64,000 nucleotides of DNA from assembly GCA_030141605.1 (NCBI GenBank), contig JAQGDQ010000014.1, positions 186,001 through 250,000 of the forward strand, written 5' to 3'. A program made the translations under genes and the position numbers. The DNA is from Tubiluchus corallicola (Eukaryota > Priapulida > Priapulimorpha > Priapulimorphida > Tubiluchidae). A model generated the notes under the pieces. The model saw only the letters and a program-made list of their open reading frames with translations, searched no databases and had not been told where the DNA came from. This document shows, piece by piece, positions 31,901-44,142 of the stretch (the stretch's first letter is position 1; the number at the start of each line of letters is the position of its first letter).

Positions 31901-32309
31901 ATTTTAGTTAGATAATCCTTTAGTAGAATTTAGGCAATTTTAGTGTTATTATGAAGCCCATTTTAAACATTTTTATTAGATCACTATTAAAAATAATTGC
32001 CAGTTAACTACGCAATTAACCACTTTATGCTCGACCAATTTAGTTTGCCAAAAGCAGGAAAAGTTTGCAACACTTTTGAGCTTCGCGACGAAAAGTTGAC
32101 CGGTAGACAAAGACGATCGACTAAGTAAAGGTCCATCGAAGTAGTCGACCAGGAAAATTGAAAATGGTATTTTAGACATTTAGTCTGCAAAACCACCATT
32201 TTGACCGACATTTTTGAAATGTTGCTGCTGCCACGTACAAAACAGTAAAGCTGCTCGGTCAAGGAAATGCTGATACTAGATAATGTTAATCTAAACATAA
32301 TATGTTTAG

Positions 32310-32347
32310 TCGTCGTCGTCGTCATCATCATCATCATCATCATCGTC
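32310..32347. repeat. (GTC)n(ATC)n microsatellite
   Basis: GTC units run directly into ATC units, just left of repeat copy A. Confidence 0.85.
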
Positions 32348-32380
32348 ACTACCACCATTATGATTAGGATCCGATAATGA

Positions 32381-32720
32381 CTTTTTGGGACCCCTAGGCT
32401 AATGAAATTATTGGGCCTCAAACGGAGATACCCTCGAACTCACCCACACCCGTCTTAGAACATTTTTTTCGTGATATGTATTTTACTGGCATTTACATGG
32501 CTTGAAGTAAGCTTACTGTAAATTCTTAAATAAACTAGAATAGTTATCTTTTGTTAGTCAACAAAAATTTTCTTCAAGAAATACCACTATTATACTATTT
32601 ATCGCAAAATAAATTAGCACGTGTTTCAATACACAGTGAAAAACAGATTTTTTGACAATCTTTTAGCAGGTCCTTCAAGCTGCGATAGGCCCTAGGTTGC
32701 CACCTATACTAGCCTATAGG
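32381..32720 (+). repeat. Interspersed repeat family, copy A
   Basis: It shares with copies B (42157-42249) and C (53281-53625, inverse) a GGGxCCCCTAxxCTAATGAA-like start and a core TACTATTTATxGCAAAxxAAATTAGCAC. The right end CTATACTAGCCTATAGG matches copy C. Confidence 0.65.
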
Positions 32721-32750
32721 ATAATACGCTCATGATTACGATAAACATCG

Positions 32751-32803
32751 TAATCATCATTATCATCGTCGTCGTCGTCGTCATCGTCATCATCGTCATC
32801 ATG
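32751..32803. repeat. (ATC)n(GTC)n microsatellite
   Basis: About 50 bp of mixed ATC and GTC units. Confidence 0.85.
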
Positions 32804-35098
32804 ACAAAGTTCAAAATTCGAAACTGTTTACCTTTTGGTTAATTTTCAGCTGCGTTTCACTCTTGCAGGGATCGTGAGCGTATTTGTGACGTCATGCCTG
32901 TAGGCGCATTTTCGCTAAGCCAAAGAACACATGCATGTGACAAAAATTTAGTCGTTTGAAAGCATACTACGAGAGAATGATTGTTAAATGAATTTTTGCA
33001 ATCTGTGGCCAGGCCTGGCAGTGAGGAGGGGTGAAATTTTGACCTTCGATGCTGAATGCGCCAACTATGTGTTGTAGCACATCATTTGAAAGCTCGCAGG
33101 AAGAGGAATTGAACAGTGATGTTCATTTCAAAAAGTTTGCTATCTGTGTGCTAGTTAGCTGTGGGAGTCGGAATAGGAAAGAGTTAAAATGCAGCCGTTT
33201 ACTGGTAATGTATCGTTGTTCAAAGTATTGAACTGCTGGTGGCACCTCGCCACCCGGGGGTGGTTCGGGCCTGCAGATACGGAGGCGGAGCAGCCTATTA
33301 ATGATTTCCACACAACCACAATTAAACTGAATTAAATAACGCTGAAGATTTAACTGGAAAGAGATTTAAATATTACAAAGCCTAAACTAATAACTATGAC
33401 ATGATTTTAAACAAATAAAAGAAAATCAGAACAAAGAAGTAAAGTGGAGAGACTTGCCATATAACGGGTAGTAAGAGAGCTCTAAATCTCATGGAAGAAA
33501 CACAAGCATAAGCACCACCAACTCTGTACCCGATTACCTGATTAGCACCAGTAACCCGATTACCACTGTAGCTCACCCTCCTTTTATAACCTTCCCCAAA
33601 CTAGTGTACATGTCAGAAATAGCGCTAAAATGAAACCTGATTGGTTGAAACTAAAATGTGTGAAGATTTAGCCAATAAGAACCGAAATATTTGTAGAAGA
33701 ATAATTTAGAAGACTTAGGTTTGAACTACTTGTACTTTTAGGGGTGACATGTAACACTAGTTTGGTAACCATGCTGTACTTTGGAATAAAGGTAGAGGTA
33801 TAGTATGTTTTATATTGGACGGACGCTTGTTTACGTGCATGAGTTGACCTCAGGCTAAAGGTCACTTGTATGTCAAAAAAGCAAATACGTAATTTTAGGT
33901 ATTATTAATTAAAGCAGTGTCACTTTAAATGTAATAAATAGTGTCGAATTTACCTGCACAGTTTTGTAAGCCATGTATCCTTTTCCTTCTAGTGAATATT
34001 TTAACAGTTAGCACAAAATAATGTTTCCAGTACATATGGGTATATCAATTGGCTTTTGAAAAACGAGCTACTGATAACTCCCTAGTACTGTGCAGCTATG
34101 TCGCATAGTATTACGAGGATGTGAATTTTGCTGAACTTTATGGCTGGTAATCGAGCAAGTAACAAAAAGAGTTTAAATTAGCTATAATTTATAACATGCT
34201 TTTACACCATTATGTTCTCTCAGCATCTAAAATAGTAATGCTAGTAGAATCGTAGAATAATAATACGATGTATAAACTCAATACCAACAACAACGTGAAA
34301 ACAGTGCGGCTAATTTATTGTTGCTGTTTTCTCTTATTTTTTATGCTTTAATATTATCATAATTTAGCCGTAGCGAACAAAACAGATACTTAACTGCTTA
34401 AAAGTAAAAACAACAACTCTTAAATTCAATCACTTTTAGCTTAGCAATCGTTTCTTGTATACAACATTGAATATACAAAACGATAATCCGAGAATAAAAA
34501 ATGTGCAAACACTGAAACCGTAATTAAATTCATTTGATTATGGGGAAAACGAATTTTTATCATGGTTGAATGAAGAGAAATCAAGGTAAAGCTACAAAAT
34601 TTTGGTAGATTGGAATCGTTACAGTGTTTAACTATAGTTTCCAGCGTTGTAGACATGAAAAATGGCCTCATTACGTGATTATTTAGACAGAGTGGCGCTG
34701 AATAGAATGAGATTCACACCAATGAATTCTAGCTTTCAAGACATCGTTGTTATGTTACTTTAAAAGAAATGACTATTGAATATATAAACCAATATGAACA
34801 AATTAATCGATGTCGTCCAAAAAACTATCGTGGAAAGTAACAAAGCAGTAAGCAAGAAGAAGAATATCTACTAGTGACTTTTCTCCTGCTGGTATTCAGT
34901 GCTGGAATCGTAGAAGCGTTATAAGGTATTAGTAAGCCTCTTGCAGTTTGCGTTTAATGACTGACTGACTAATTCACTGATTTACCAATGAGAAGCTTAG
35001 ATAATATCTAAGAATAAACCTAACGTTATAAAGGTCAGTTTGCCCGATAATAACAGCGATTAAGGGTTCTTCATCACAGTAAACGTCATTTTCTCTGT

Positions 35099-36884
35099 TC
35101 ACACCACTCGACATGGTTGGCATTCGCATTTCACAATGTATCTGTACGTTGCGTAGACATTACTTCCATTGTCACAGTCAAGTCTGACGGCTTTCATCAC
35201 AGATAATCGATCTCTACACAATGTGCACGTGTATTTAAAGGGCTGTGTCAAAATAGGCTCGAACGTTACTTGTGGAGTTGCACTTGTCTTCTTGCAACTT
35301 CCTTCACATCTGGTCATCAGAACATTCTTGTAAAAAAAGAAAAGAAATTACTCTTTGGTTTATTCAGAAGAATTAGCGAGTAAACACTGCATAAAATGAC
35401 AATAATTTAGCTATCAGAAACGTTCAGTCTTGGCATAAAATAAATATACATGTAACATCAACAGTGTTTAGTGTTAGCTTGCACAATAAACATGACTTCT
35501 TATTACTAATACATTATATTACGCCTAATATGCGCCATTAATGTAATGATTACTACTGTCGATGTCGTTGTTGCTGTAGTTGCGCTGCTGCTGTTGCTCC
35601 TGCGACTGTTGCTGCCTGCTGCTACTGCTGATGTTGCAGTTATTACTGCTGTTGTTGTTGCTGCTATTGCTGATAATGAAAATGTATATTAAAGTCTTAC
35701 AGTAACTATGCAACTACAGCTACCTGCTACAGAATTTAACTAGGTGGACAAAGTAAATAAGTAAGTTTATTTTACGTCGATCTTCATTACTTATAAGGAA
35801 CATGTCCACAAGGGACTATTCAATGGACTAAAAATTATAACAACTACAAATTAAAACAGTAAATAAAGGCTTAATTAAGACTTACATCGGACATACATAG
35901 GCACTATAATATTGACAGCAATATTGCGCAAATGTTCTTTTAGTCATACACAATAGATGAATGAAATATTGCGCAATGGTCAATATTCAGCCTGCGTGTG
36001 CTCCCTAATACTGTTATCATAATACTGAATAAATACTGATCACACGTACTGTATGTCTTGCATATACGAAATAAAGAAATAACAATAACAATATTGATGA
36101 TGATGATGATGATGATGATGACGATGACGATGACGACGAGGACGACAACGACGATAATGTTGTGCAGGAAGAGGAGGAGGAGGGCAATAATGATTGCACC
36201 TACAGCTGCTGTTACTGCTCTTATTTATAGTGCTGCTTTTACTGGTATAGAGAAAGTGTACAGTGCCCTTGCATCTATTGTTTGAACTGAATATCGATCA
36301 AAATCTAGTAATAGGTGGTAGATTTATTTAAACAAAATAAATGCTGTTCAGCTCATATGGTTTAATATAGGTGCCTACTCAAAAATGCTATAGCTACATA
36401 GCCACAATTAGGGAATAAAGCAATAAAATGCATAGAACAACAATGTCTATTTTAGCTTTAGTTTAATACATATACCTTACATGTTATTCGTTGTTGTATG
36501 TTGAGTCCTTAAAAGAATTGTTGTAACTGTAAGTTATAAATAGTGCTACTGTTGTCTGTCAAATGAGCAATGGTAAAAAGTGTTGTTTTTGTCTTTTTAG
36601 CAAACATAAACGGTGTGCGGTATTTGCCACTGCTCAGCAGTTACAATCTAATTTTACCTTACGAGTGCAGTTAAGATGAGGATGAGCAATCGTTTCTACA
36701 ATGTAATGCTTTTGACAAGATCGTCTTGACTCAGCTCTTCCAATTTCTAGCAATGCTGCCCATAGAGTAATCAGCAACCAAGGATTGATAGGCAGTCGAC
36801 TCAACTTACTCTGGAAAACAACAACAACAACACAAACATTATAATAAACTACAAACAAGGACAATTTCTTACCTTTACTAACAT
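35099..36884 (-). CDS. Small secreted cystine-knot protein, glycoprotein-hormone/bursicon/DAN-like (three exons)
   Basis: Exons are 36884-36873, 36810-36658 and 35326-35099, all phase 0, with donors GTAAGA and GTAAAA and acceptors TTTTCCAG and TTTACAAG. The product is 130 residues. Residues about 1-30 are a signal peptide with hydrophobic core WLLITLWAALL and likely cleavage after GRA. Ten Cys follow at 36, 52, 62, 66, 89, 92, 106, 122, 124 and 127. C62-E-G-S-C66 and C122-E-C124 are the C-x-G-x-C and C-x-C ring motifs of a growth-factor cystine knot. C-x9-C-x3-C, C-x13-C, C-x15-C and C-x-C-x2-C spacings resemble GPA2-type and bursicon-type subunits. Sequons are at N51 and N108. The usual C-x-C-C has Leu in place of the middle Cys. 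It probably acts as a secreted ligand. The subfamily is undecided and expression is not shown. Confidence 0.78.
35559..35680. repeat. Imperfect CTG/TTG trinucleotide tract
   Basis: Mixed GTT, GCT and CTG units over about 120 bp in the second intron of the cystine-knot gene. Confidence 0.8.
36095..36155. repeat. (GAT)n(GAC)n microsatellite
   Basis: GAT repeats grade into GAC repeats inside the second intron of the cystine-knot gene. Confidence 0.85.
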
Positions 36885-37353
36885 GTTGGACGTGCAATTA
36901 GCTTTCGCACAATCATCTGAGCGTACAGACTTATTTTAGCTTTTAACGTATTTCAAAAAAGTTAGACGCCCTTATCTTGCATTTTGTTAGACCTAAGTGA
37001 TGCTCATATTTTCCCGCAACCTTAAATTTAATTACGCTATTAATTATGATACAGAATTTTACTGATTATTACACATATGCACTTAGTTTTGTCCACACAA
37101 CAATGTCATCGTCTTAGCACTTCTTCGCTGTCTTAGTATTCATTTAATTATTTGTAAATGCGAAAATGTTGTGAATAATCTCTGTGTGTCCTAGTTTATT
37201 AATTTCCACATGTGTTGTATATTATTGACACATAAATAATGCAGTATGTAGTATACATTTTTATGTGCAATGTACTTTTACTTTGCATACATGAGTTTTT
37301 AGTTGGTATGTTTTATATGTCTATCAATTTTTCTGTCCCTGTGTTTGCCTGTC

Positions 37354-37456
37354 GATCCATCCATCCAACCATCCATCCGTCCATCCGTCCATCTGTCCAT
37401 CCATCCATCCATCATCCATCCATCCATCCATCCATCCATCCATCCATCCATCTATC
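37354..37456. repeat. (CATC)n microsatellite
   Basis: About 100 bp of CATC/CGTC/CTGTC tetramer units. Confidence 0.92.
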
Positions 37457-37734
37457 TAAAGGTGTTCTGCCCCGAGACCATGTACAGCCTACCTTACTCA
37501 ACTCGTGCCAGTTAGATAGTTTCTTGTTCGCCAAATGGGTTTTAAACAGGAGGTCAGCAGCTCCAGGTTAACAGGACAACTGAACGCAGAGTCGACCGTT
37601 AAAGGAAACACAAAATTTTTGTTGACTAGGAAGTTTAAAGATTAAAAAAGTTAAAATACAATATTAAAAACATCCACGGACTACAAAAATATTTACAAGA
37701 CAAAATTAATTTGTAGGTAAATAATTTAAAACGC

Positions 37735-37767
37735 ATTATTATTAAACATTATTATTACTATTACTAC

Positions 37768-37864
<97 letters not shown>
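37735..37864. repeat. (TTA)n microsatellite
   Basis: About 130 bp, nearly pure TTA. Confidence 0.95.
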
Positions 37865-38151
37865 TAGGAGACATTTTTTGTTTTTCCTTTTATTGCTTTC
37901 CTTTCTTTTTCTTTCTTCTCTTCTTTCTTCTTCCCTCTTTCTTTCTCAATTCCTTTTATTCTTTTTTCTTTTCACATTTTTTATTTTTCAGTATTACATT
38001 TTTTGGGCTCAAACTATCCCTGGTTGTTGTGGGGTTAAACACATTTAAAATGTATCTTCAGTAACAATTTCTTTAATGGCTTCATCTATGGGCGCTTAGT
38101 GAAAACCATCTGTCTGAAACTACACGCTGTTACATTTAGCGTCCAAAAAAG

Positions 38152-38361
38152 CTAAAATAGCTGTTTTGACGGCGCGATCTCCTCGCGAAGGTCTCTCATC
38201 TCCACAATGAGCTCTTGTTCGTCTGAAGAGCAATTTCCCGCAAATGAGTGTTTTTGTTCGGGTGAAGCTGAGTACCACATGCTCAACCGTGAGCCGTCTG
38301 AAGACTTCTTAAACAAACCAACCAGGTTTGAATTTTTTAATACCGTGTAGATACTGTTCAA
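38152..38361 (-). other. Protein-like open frame of unknown nature
   Basis: A minus-strand frame with charged, coil-like sequence near its end (SSDEQELIVEMRDLREEI) and higher GC than its surroundings. It has no ATG at its start (TTG) and no clear splice site. It may be a fragment of a transposon ORF or of a lost exon. Confidence 0.25.
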
Positions 38362-38840
38362 GTAGGGCGTACACGTCAGCTGACTTGCTAAAGCAAGTAC
38401 ACTTTCGCACAGTTACAGGAGACCAGTGCCGCGCACACGAGGTAAATTTTTTTGTAGCAACTCGCCTTACATGGATTTTTACTATGTCCGAGCTCGATGA
38501 ACGCTATTTCACAAACTTTGCCGCACACAAGTTTTCATTAAATACTAGCCGCATACGGTAAAAATCTATCTGTAACTAACTGTCTGACATAAACGGTCCC
38601 AGACAAGTTTGCCCGCACACGGCAACTTTTGCTTGAAGCAATCCGATAACCTTAGCAACAATTATTACATGACAAGTGATCAAAGGGTTACTTTTTATTG
38701 GTCTAATCTGATTCTGTGTGATATAAATTTTTGTTCAGAGCGTCTACAAAAGAGTAAAAGCAGTTGTCTGAGATATAAAATTCAGCACGTTTAAAAAAAT
38801 CTGTGTGCGATAAGAAGTTTATAAAACGGCGTTCTGGGTT

Positions 38841-39010
38841 ATGTGGCCGAGTGGTTTAGATTTCGGTCTGCAACCACACGGCTTTGAGTTCAATACTAGC
38901 GTCTGCCAACGCTAGGGCTTTACATCCTTATATTGGTGCTAAGTCGCTAAATGGCCGTTGCTAGTGTGCTAAGTGCTAGTGTTGTCTGTTAAATGAGCGA
39001 CCGTAAATAA
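38841..39010 (+). repeat. tRNA-derived SINE-like fragment
   Basis: GTGGCCGAGTGG resembles a Ser/Leu-type tRNA A box, and GAGTTCAATACT, about 40 bp on, resembles a B box. The arms do not fold into a sound tRNA, and unrelated sequence follows, so it looks like a SINE head rather than a functional tRNA gene. Confidence 0.45.
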
Positions 39011-39489
39011 ATACATAGGGGTCCATTAGCGAATTCATTCAAAATGTTTTACTTATAAAATAAAATAAAATGTAAGTACAGATACGATTATATATATATA
39101 TATAGAATAATTACAAAAACAGAAAGACACCTCTGTTTGCAGGGGAGAATGTTTTGACGTACTAATTAGATAAACACTGGCAAATATATACATAAAGTAC
39201 ACGAAGAGAGTACACTAAAAAGCTTAAAGCGTTTCTAAGCAGGACAAATTGAAAACATTCACACATGATAATTATACTAAAAAATTGAACACGAGGTAAA
39301 AATCACAATATATATATATAATATAATAAAAAAAACGAACAGGCCAATTTATTACTAGAAGAAGTAAATCATTTTTCTAAAACCTGTCACCAGATCAGTG
39401 AAATTGCAAACGGGAATGCAATTGATCTTTAATGAAAAGGAATCATCACAAAGCTGCACAAAAGACTCTAAAATATTATTGCTACAATT

Positions 39490-41330
39490 GCCCTGCATAA
39501 TAAATTATCTCAAAAAGTATCCTCTGACACATGAGCACAATCAAACAACAAATGTAAAGGTGTTTGTAATTGTCCGCAGAGACATAAGCCACTTGGAAGC
39601 AAACCTATATGATGAAGGAAAGATTTAAAAAAGCCCTGACCGTGTATAAAACTGAGGGCTGTTGTCTCCAAGGCTCTATTGATAGCAGCAACAGATAAGA
39701 AAATAGGGTATCTGGAACAATGTGAAACAAATCATATGTACCATTTATAGTTACATACATATTAAATTTTCAGTGCCATACCGACTTTTTACACATGTTT
39801 ACGGTTTCCTTTTTGTTCGGAATGTCAGCGGATAAAACATGATTGATGTTTTTACGTCGCTCATTATTAACAATCTGTAAGTATTCTTGGCATTTGTGTT
39901 GTACTTTCAACTTCCAAAGGGGGTAAGACGCGCAATAGCTCTAATAGCTCTCTACAGGGTTTGAAAGCAGCCCCTACAGCAGTTTTGACAACATCATATT
40001 GTATAGCGTCGAAAAATGAATGTTTCTTAAACATCCAAGCTGTCGATCCACACAGAATAATTGGTAACACGAAAGTTCTATACAGTTGTACAGTAGAGGC
40101 CATCCGTAACCCCTTATGTTTCCAACAAACAGTCCGTATTTTATTCCACGTGCACCAGGCAGATTTTCTGACTTTATTAACATGACGTTTAAAATCTAAT
40201 TTTTTATCAATAGCAACTTCCAGCACTGTGCTGTGTTCAACATATTCAACTTCAGCTTCACGAATTTTCAGTTTGGGAATGTCATCTTCATTTAGAAGAA
40301 GAATTTATAACAATAGCTTCAGTTTTATTTTTATTACAATTTATTTGTAAACGCCATTTTATACACCAATTACACAAATGAGTGTAGCACAGTTGTGCTG
40401 ATTTATGGCATTGTTGGAGACTGTTGCTAGACACATAAAAGGTTCCATCGTCAGCATATTTAAAAATTTCAGGACCCCTGGCGCTGCATTCATCTCCAAG
40501 CATTTCTGAGACGAAAATAAGGAACAACAAAGGCGAAAGAACAGACCCTTGTGGTAGTCCCATTTTGACGCCGTGTGAGGGTGACGTGTAATGTATATAA
40601 TATAATATAAAGTGACGTCACTTTTATATTAAATGTTCGAATAGAGAGGAAGGTTTTTTAAGCCTAAGAAACAGCCTCTAATTCCAAACTGGTGCAATTT
40701 ATACGTAAGTCCATTTATCCAAACGCTGTCAAAAGAGTTTTTCTAAATCGCAAAAGACAGCGAGACCAGCGGTTTTTCGTAACATGTTTTCCTGTATGAT
40801 ACTTACTAGATGAAAACTATATCGACCAGGATTACGATTAGGGATGTCACCTTCTTGGACACTATCCAGCAAATTAAATTCTTGACACTTATCAAACAAA
40901 CGATTTACCAAAAGTCCTTCCATTAATTTACCAACGAAGGAAGACAATGTAATCGGACGGTAAGAATTTGGGTTAGAATAGTCGTCTTTATTTTGTTTTC
41001 GAATAGTTTTTGATACCGACCATGGCAATATGTTGGTTTTTAAACAAATTGTGCTCAAATTTAAGACTAGAGATCTCGCCCAATGCCCGAAATGTTTTAT
41101 CATACACGGATGAATGCCATCCTGATCAACACTTTTGCCTGAAGCTTGCGTATGTTTAATTGCATTATGAAGTTTAGACATGGTGACTGTCCTGTCCAGA
41201 CTGTTTACACCAGAGTCGGGAAAATTAGATGCATTACAGAAATGATCCACCTGCGTTTTCCACTCATCATCTAAAAACTCGTTATCCAGGTGAGAGCCGG
41301 TAAAAAGCTTTCATACAACAGGGAACTCTT
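39490..41330 (-). pseudogene. LINE (Jockey/CR1-like) reverse transcriptase pseudogene
   Basis: Several minus-strand frames join as one broken pol. From 41250 down: SYRPITLSSFVGKLME (RT motif 1), then FCDLEKLFDSVWINGL crossing a frameshift near 40738 (first catalytic region). At 40563 MGLPQGSVLSPLLF and KYADDGTF give the second motif and the YADD box. Next is a thumb-like segment (VAIDKKLDFKRHVNKV, WNKIRTVC). Further down, in another frame, CLCGQLQTPLHLLFDC resembles the C-terminal Cys/His motif of such LINEs. At least three shifts or stops and a deletion between the first two RT motifs make it inactive. No endonuclease domain is seen upstream, so it is 5'-truncated. Confidence 0.82.
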
Positions 41331-42156
41331 ATCTTCATGGATAATGTAAAATCTGTCTTTCTTCAAAATACCAACATGGTATAGAAATATAGGTTGATCT
41401 ATGCTTTTAGATCAACCTATATGCATCAGAAATATACATTATAATGTCTTTTTTACTATACTTCCCAAACTATTATAATTATTGTAGGTCTGTAGTGTAA
41501 TGATGCAATGTGGAAATATATAAACTTTTGAACTCATGACATCCTGTATTTATCCATCTATTTATCAACTTTTGAAATACACGTGGACAGACAAATTTTC
41601 TGAAAGAGTAAAGGAACCACGACCTTTAAAAATGGTTGTGTTGCAGTTAAATAAAAGTCGAAAAGTGCGTTTATATGTATGTCATAATTTGAAGCCTTAC
41701 ATTGTCCAGGATCATTTTAGATTAGTATGCTGGTTTCCCACCATGAAGGTCGCGTGTTCAACTCCCAACAGAGTCATGCCAAAGACTTAAAAAATGGTAC
41801 CGTTGATTATTCGACCAAGCACGCGGGTTTATGAAGTAACGTGCATAATAATAATAGGGACCACCTCGCAAAAAAGTATTGAGTTACCTAAGGTGTTAAC
41901 CCTGGGTTATGTACTAAACGAAACAATAATACTTATTATTATTACCCCTGCATTCCGGTGCTTCTCAACCCTTACACATTTAAAGTTGCCCGACTATCCC
42001 TGGCCCTCCCCTCGCAATGATTTTTCTTTCTGCACTATGAAAACTGGGTTCACGTCTGGAGTCTAAATAACAAACCGACTTTGGCATGGAGTTTTGTTCT
42101 CGATAACACAAAACACAACGTAAAATAGTAAAATGTTGTGGAACAGAGCAAGGACC

Positions 42157-42249
42157 GCCTTTTGGGGCTCCTATTCTAATGAATTGGGTGCTCTTCAGAC
42201 GAAGAAATATGACAATTTTACTATTTATTGCAAACCAAATTAGCACATA
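42157..42249 (+). repeat. Interspersed repeat family, copy B
   Basis: CCTTTTGGGGCTCCTATTCT, then TTACTATTTATTGCAAACCA and AATTAGCACATAGG, matching copies A and C. It is shortened relative to both. Confidence 0.65.
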
Positions 42250-42953
42250 GGATAAGTGTGGTAATGTCGGACATAGGCTAATGTCGGACATAGGCGAATA
42301 TCAGACAATGAGTTTTACGTTTTCCTAAAACCCATTAGATTACCTGGGCGTTGTTTTTTTCTTTTTGTTGTTAATACAGGCACATGACATCTTTAGACTG
42401 ACATATTCACGACTGTCTAGTACTTCGTCTTCTGGCATCTGTGTGGTCGTGAACATACAAACTCGCTTTATTTTTAATCGTATTAACTTTTTTTGATTTT
42501 CTGATAAACAGACTAATGCATTGATTATTTGCAGCATTTTCTTTAGAAATGGTTTATTTTGTAAGTTGCCTCTTTCTTCATGCTTTCATGCTACACTTTG
42601 TAAAACACCAAATTTGTTTGTTTATTATACAACTCACTGAAGCAATGTCCGACTTTACCCAAAGGCCAAGGCTAATATCGGACAATTGAATTTTTGTGTT
42701 CGACTTTAGCCTGAATTAATTGTTTGTGTAGGTGAATAACATAGATTTTTGGCCATGTGAGTCAAAATGTAAAAATAACAAGATCTTAATCGTTTTAGAA
42801 ACATGGGAAGGAAACCGTTATCGAAACGGCAGGAAAGAAAAAAATGCTGCAAATATGAAAAACTTTAAGAATAACAGAGGGAAAATAGGAAAACTTGAGC
42901 AGTTGAGCTCTGATCAAATGCAATCTGTCATCAAATCTAATCTAATCTAGTCT

Positions 42954-42986
42954 ACACACACACGCACGCACGCGCACACGCACACG

Positions 42987-43030
<44 letters not shown>

Positions 43031-43040
43031 CACACACACA
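42954..43040. repeat. (CA)n microsatellite
   Basis: About 85 bp of CA with scattered CG interruptions. Confidence 0.92.
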
Positions 43041-43973
43041 CTAGCACACCAGTTATCCCAATATTTTACATTTCATGCAACCACTCCCAGATTTCTTAAC
43101 AATATAGTTTTAGTTTATCATACATCATTCCAAGAAAATTGTAAAAATATAGACAAAAATCTGAAAAATTCCAATTTTGTCCGACATTACCCCATTTTAT
43201 CCTATGTTAACACAACCGGGAAAAACATGTATTTTACCAAGTGTCACTAAAGTTTGTGGGACCTCAAACATGTGGGGCCCTAAGCTATTGGATAATCCGG
43301 CCATGCCTATCAATACATACATTTGTGCTGTCGCCTTCATTGTCGTTATTTGAATCACGATAAATCGATAAACAAGCTTTCCATTTGGTTTTTAATGTCT
43401 TTTGCATATCTTGAGTGCGAAATAACAATTATTTTTTAAAGTTAGCTTTGCGCTCAGTGCTTATAGGAATAAGAGTTAGGATTATAGAGTTAAGGATTAT
43501 AGTATTCCCGACAGTAGCAAATAAAAAAAACATCTATAAACAACGATTTTAAACTTACAATTACACACATGGAAGACTTCAAGACACTAGTGTACTTGGT
43601 CCAAAAAATTTTGGCGCCATTCTTTTAAACCTTTAGTATGTAACACGGCTATGGAAATAAACATGCAATGTTTTGCATGAAAAGCGAGAACGCTACCACA
43701 TAGCTATTACCGCCTGCAAATTTTGAAAAGATATCAATAATAAACTGCCAATAAGCAAGCTTTATTGAACGTAATTAAATAATTAAATATTGAACGTAAT
43801 TAAATAATTATTTTTTCCAGCATATTTATCCATTTTATTGTTTCAATGAGTTAAAACTATTATAGATCCTATTGTTTACTTTGCCAATTTCACAGACTAT
43901 TTCAGGTAGAACATATACATTACATTAAATCTCCAAATTAGTGCTTTAAATGCAAGTGCCAATGTCATCGTCA

Positions 43974-44142
43974 AAACCACCTAAACCACCACCACCACCA
44001 CCACCAACCACCACCACCACCACCACCACCACCACCACCACCACCACCACCACCACCACCACCACCACCACCACCACCACCACAACCACCACCATCATCA
44101 TTATCATCATCATCGTCGTCATCGTCATCGTCATTGTCATCT
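43974..44142. repeat. (ACC)n(ATC)n compound microsatellite
   Basis: About 110 bp of ACC followed by ATC/GTC units. The minus strand is a long GGT run. Confidence 0.95.

Larger units (their letters stand above)
31901..35098. other. Gene-free stretch with microsatellites and one interspersed repeat
   Basis: It holds two GTC/ATC arrays (32310-32347 and 32751-32803) and copy A of a three-copy repeat family (32381-32720). I find no exon I can support between 32.8 and 35.1 kb. Part of it may be the 3' region of the cystine-knot gene. Confidence 0.5.
36885..39490. other. Upstream region of the cystine-knot gene; microsatellites, no firm gene
   Basis: It contains (CATC)n at 37354-37456, (TTA)n at 37735-37864, a tRNA-like SINE fragment at 38841-39010 and one protein-like minus-strand frame at 38152-38361. 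I cannot identify a promoter motif with confidence. Confidence 0.5.

Noticed and set aside
41719-41785. tRNA gene or SINE head with GTGTTCAACTC
   Set aside because: Only a B-box-like word is convincing. There is no matching A box or stems.
43540-43620. Short minus-strand frame beginning MAPKFFGPS
   Set aside because: It stops after 13 codons, with no splice donor in frame.
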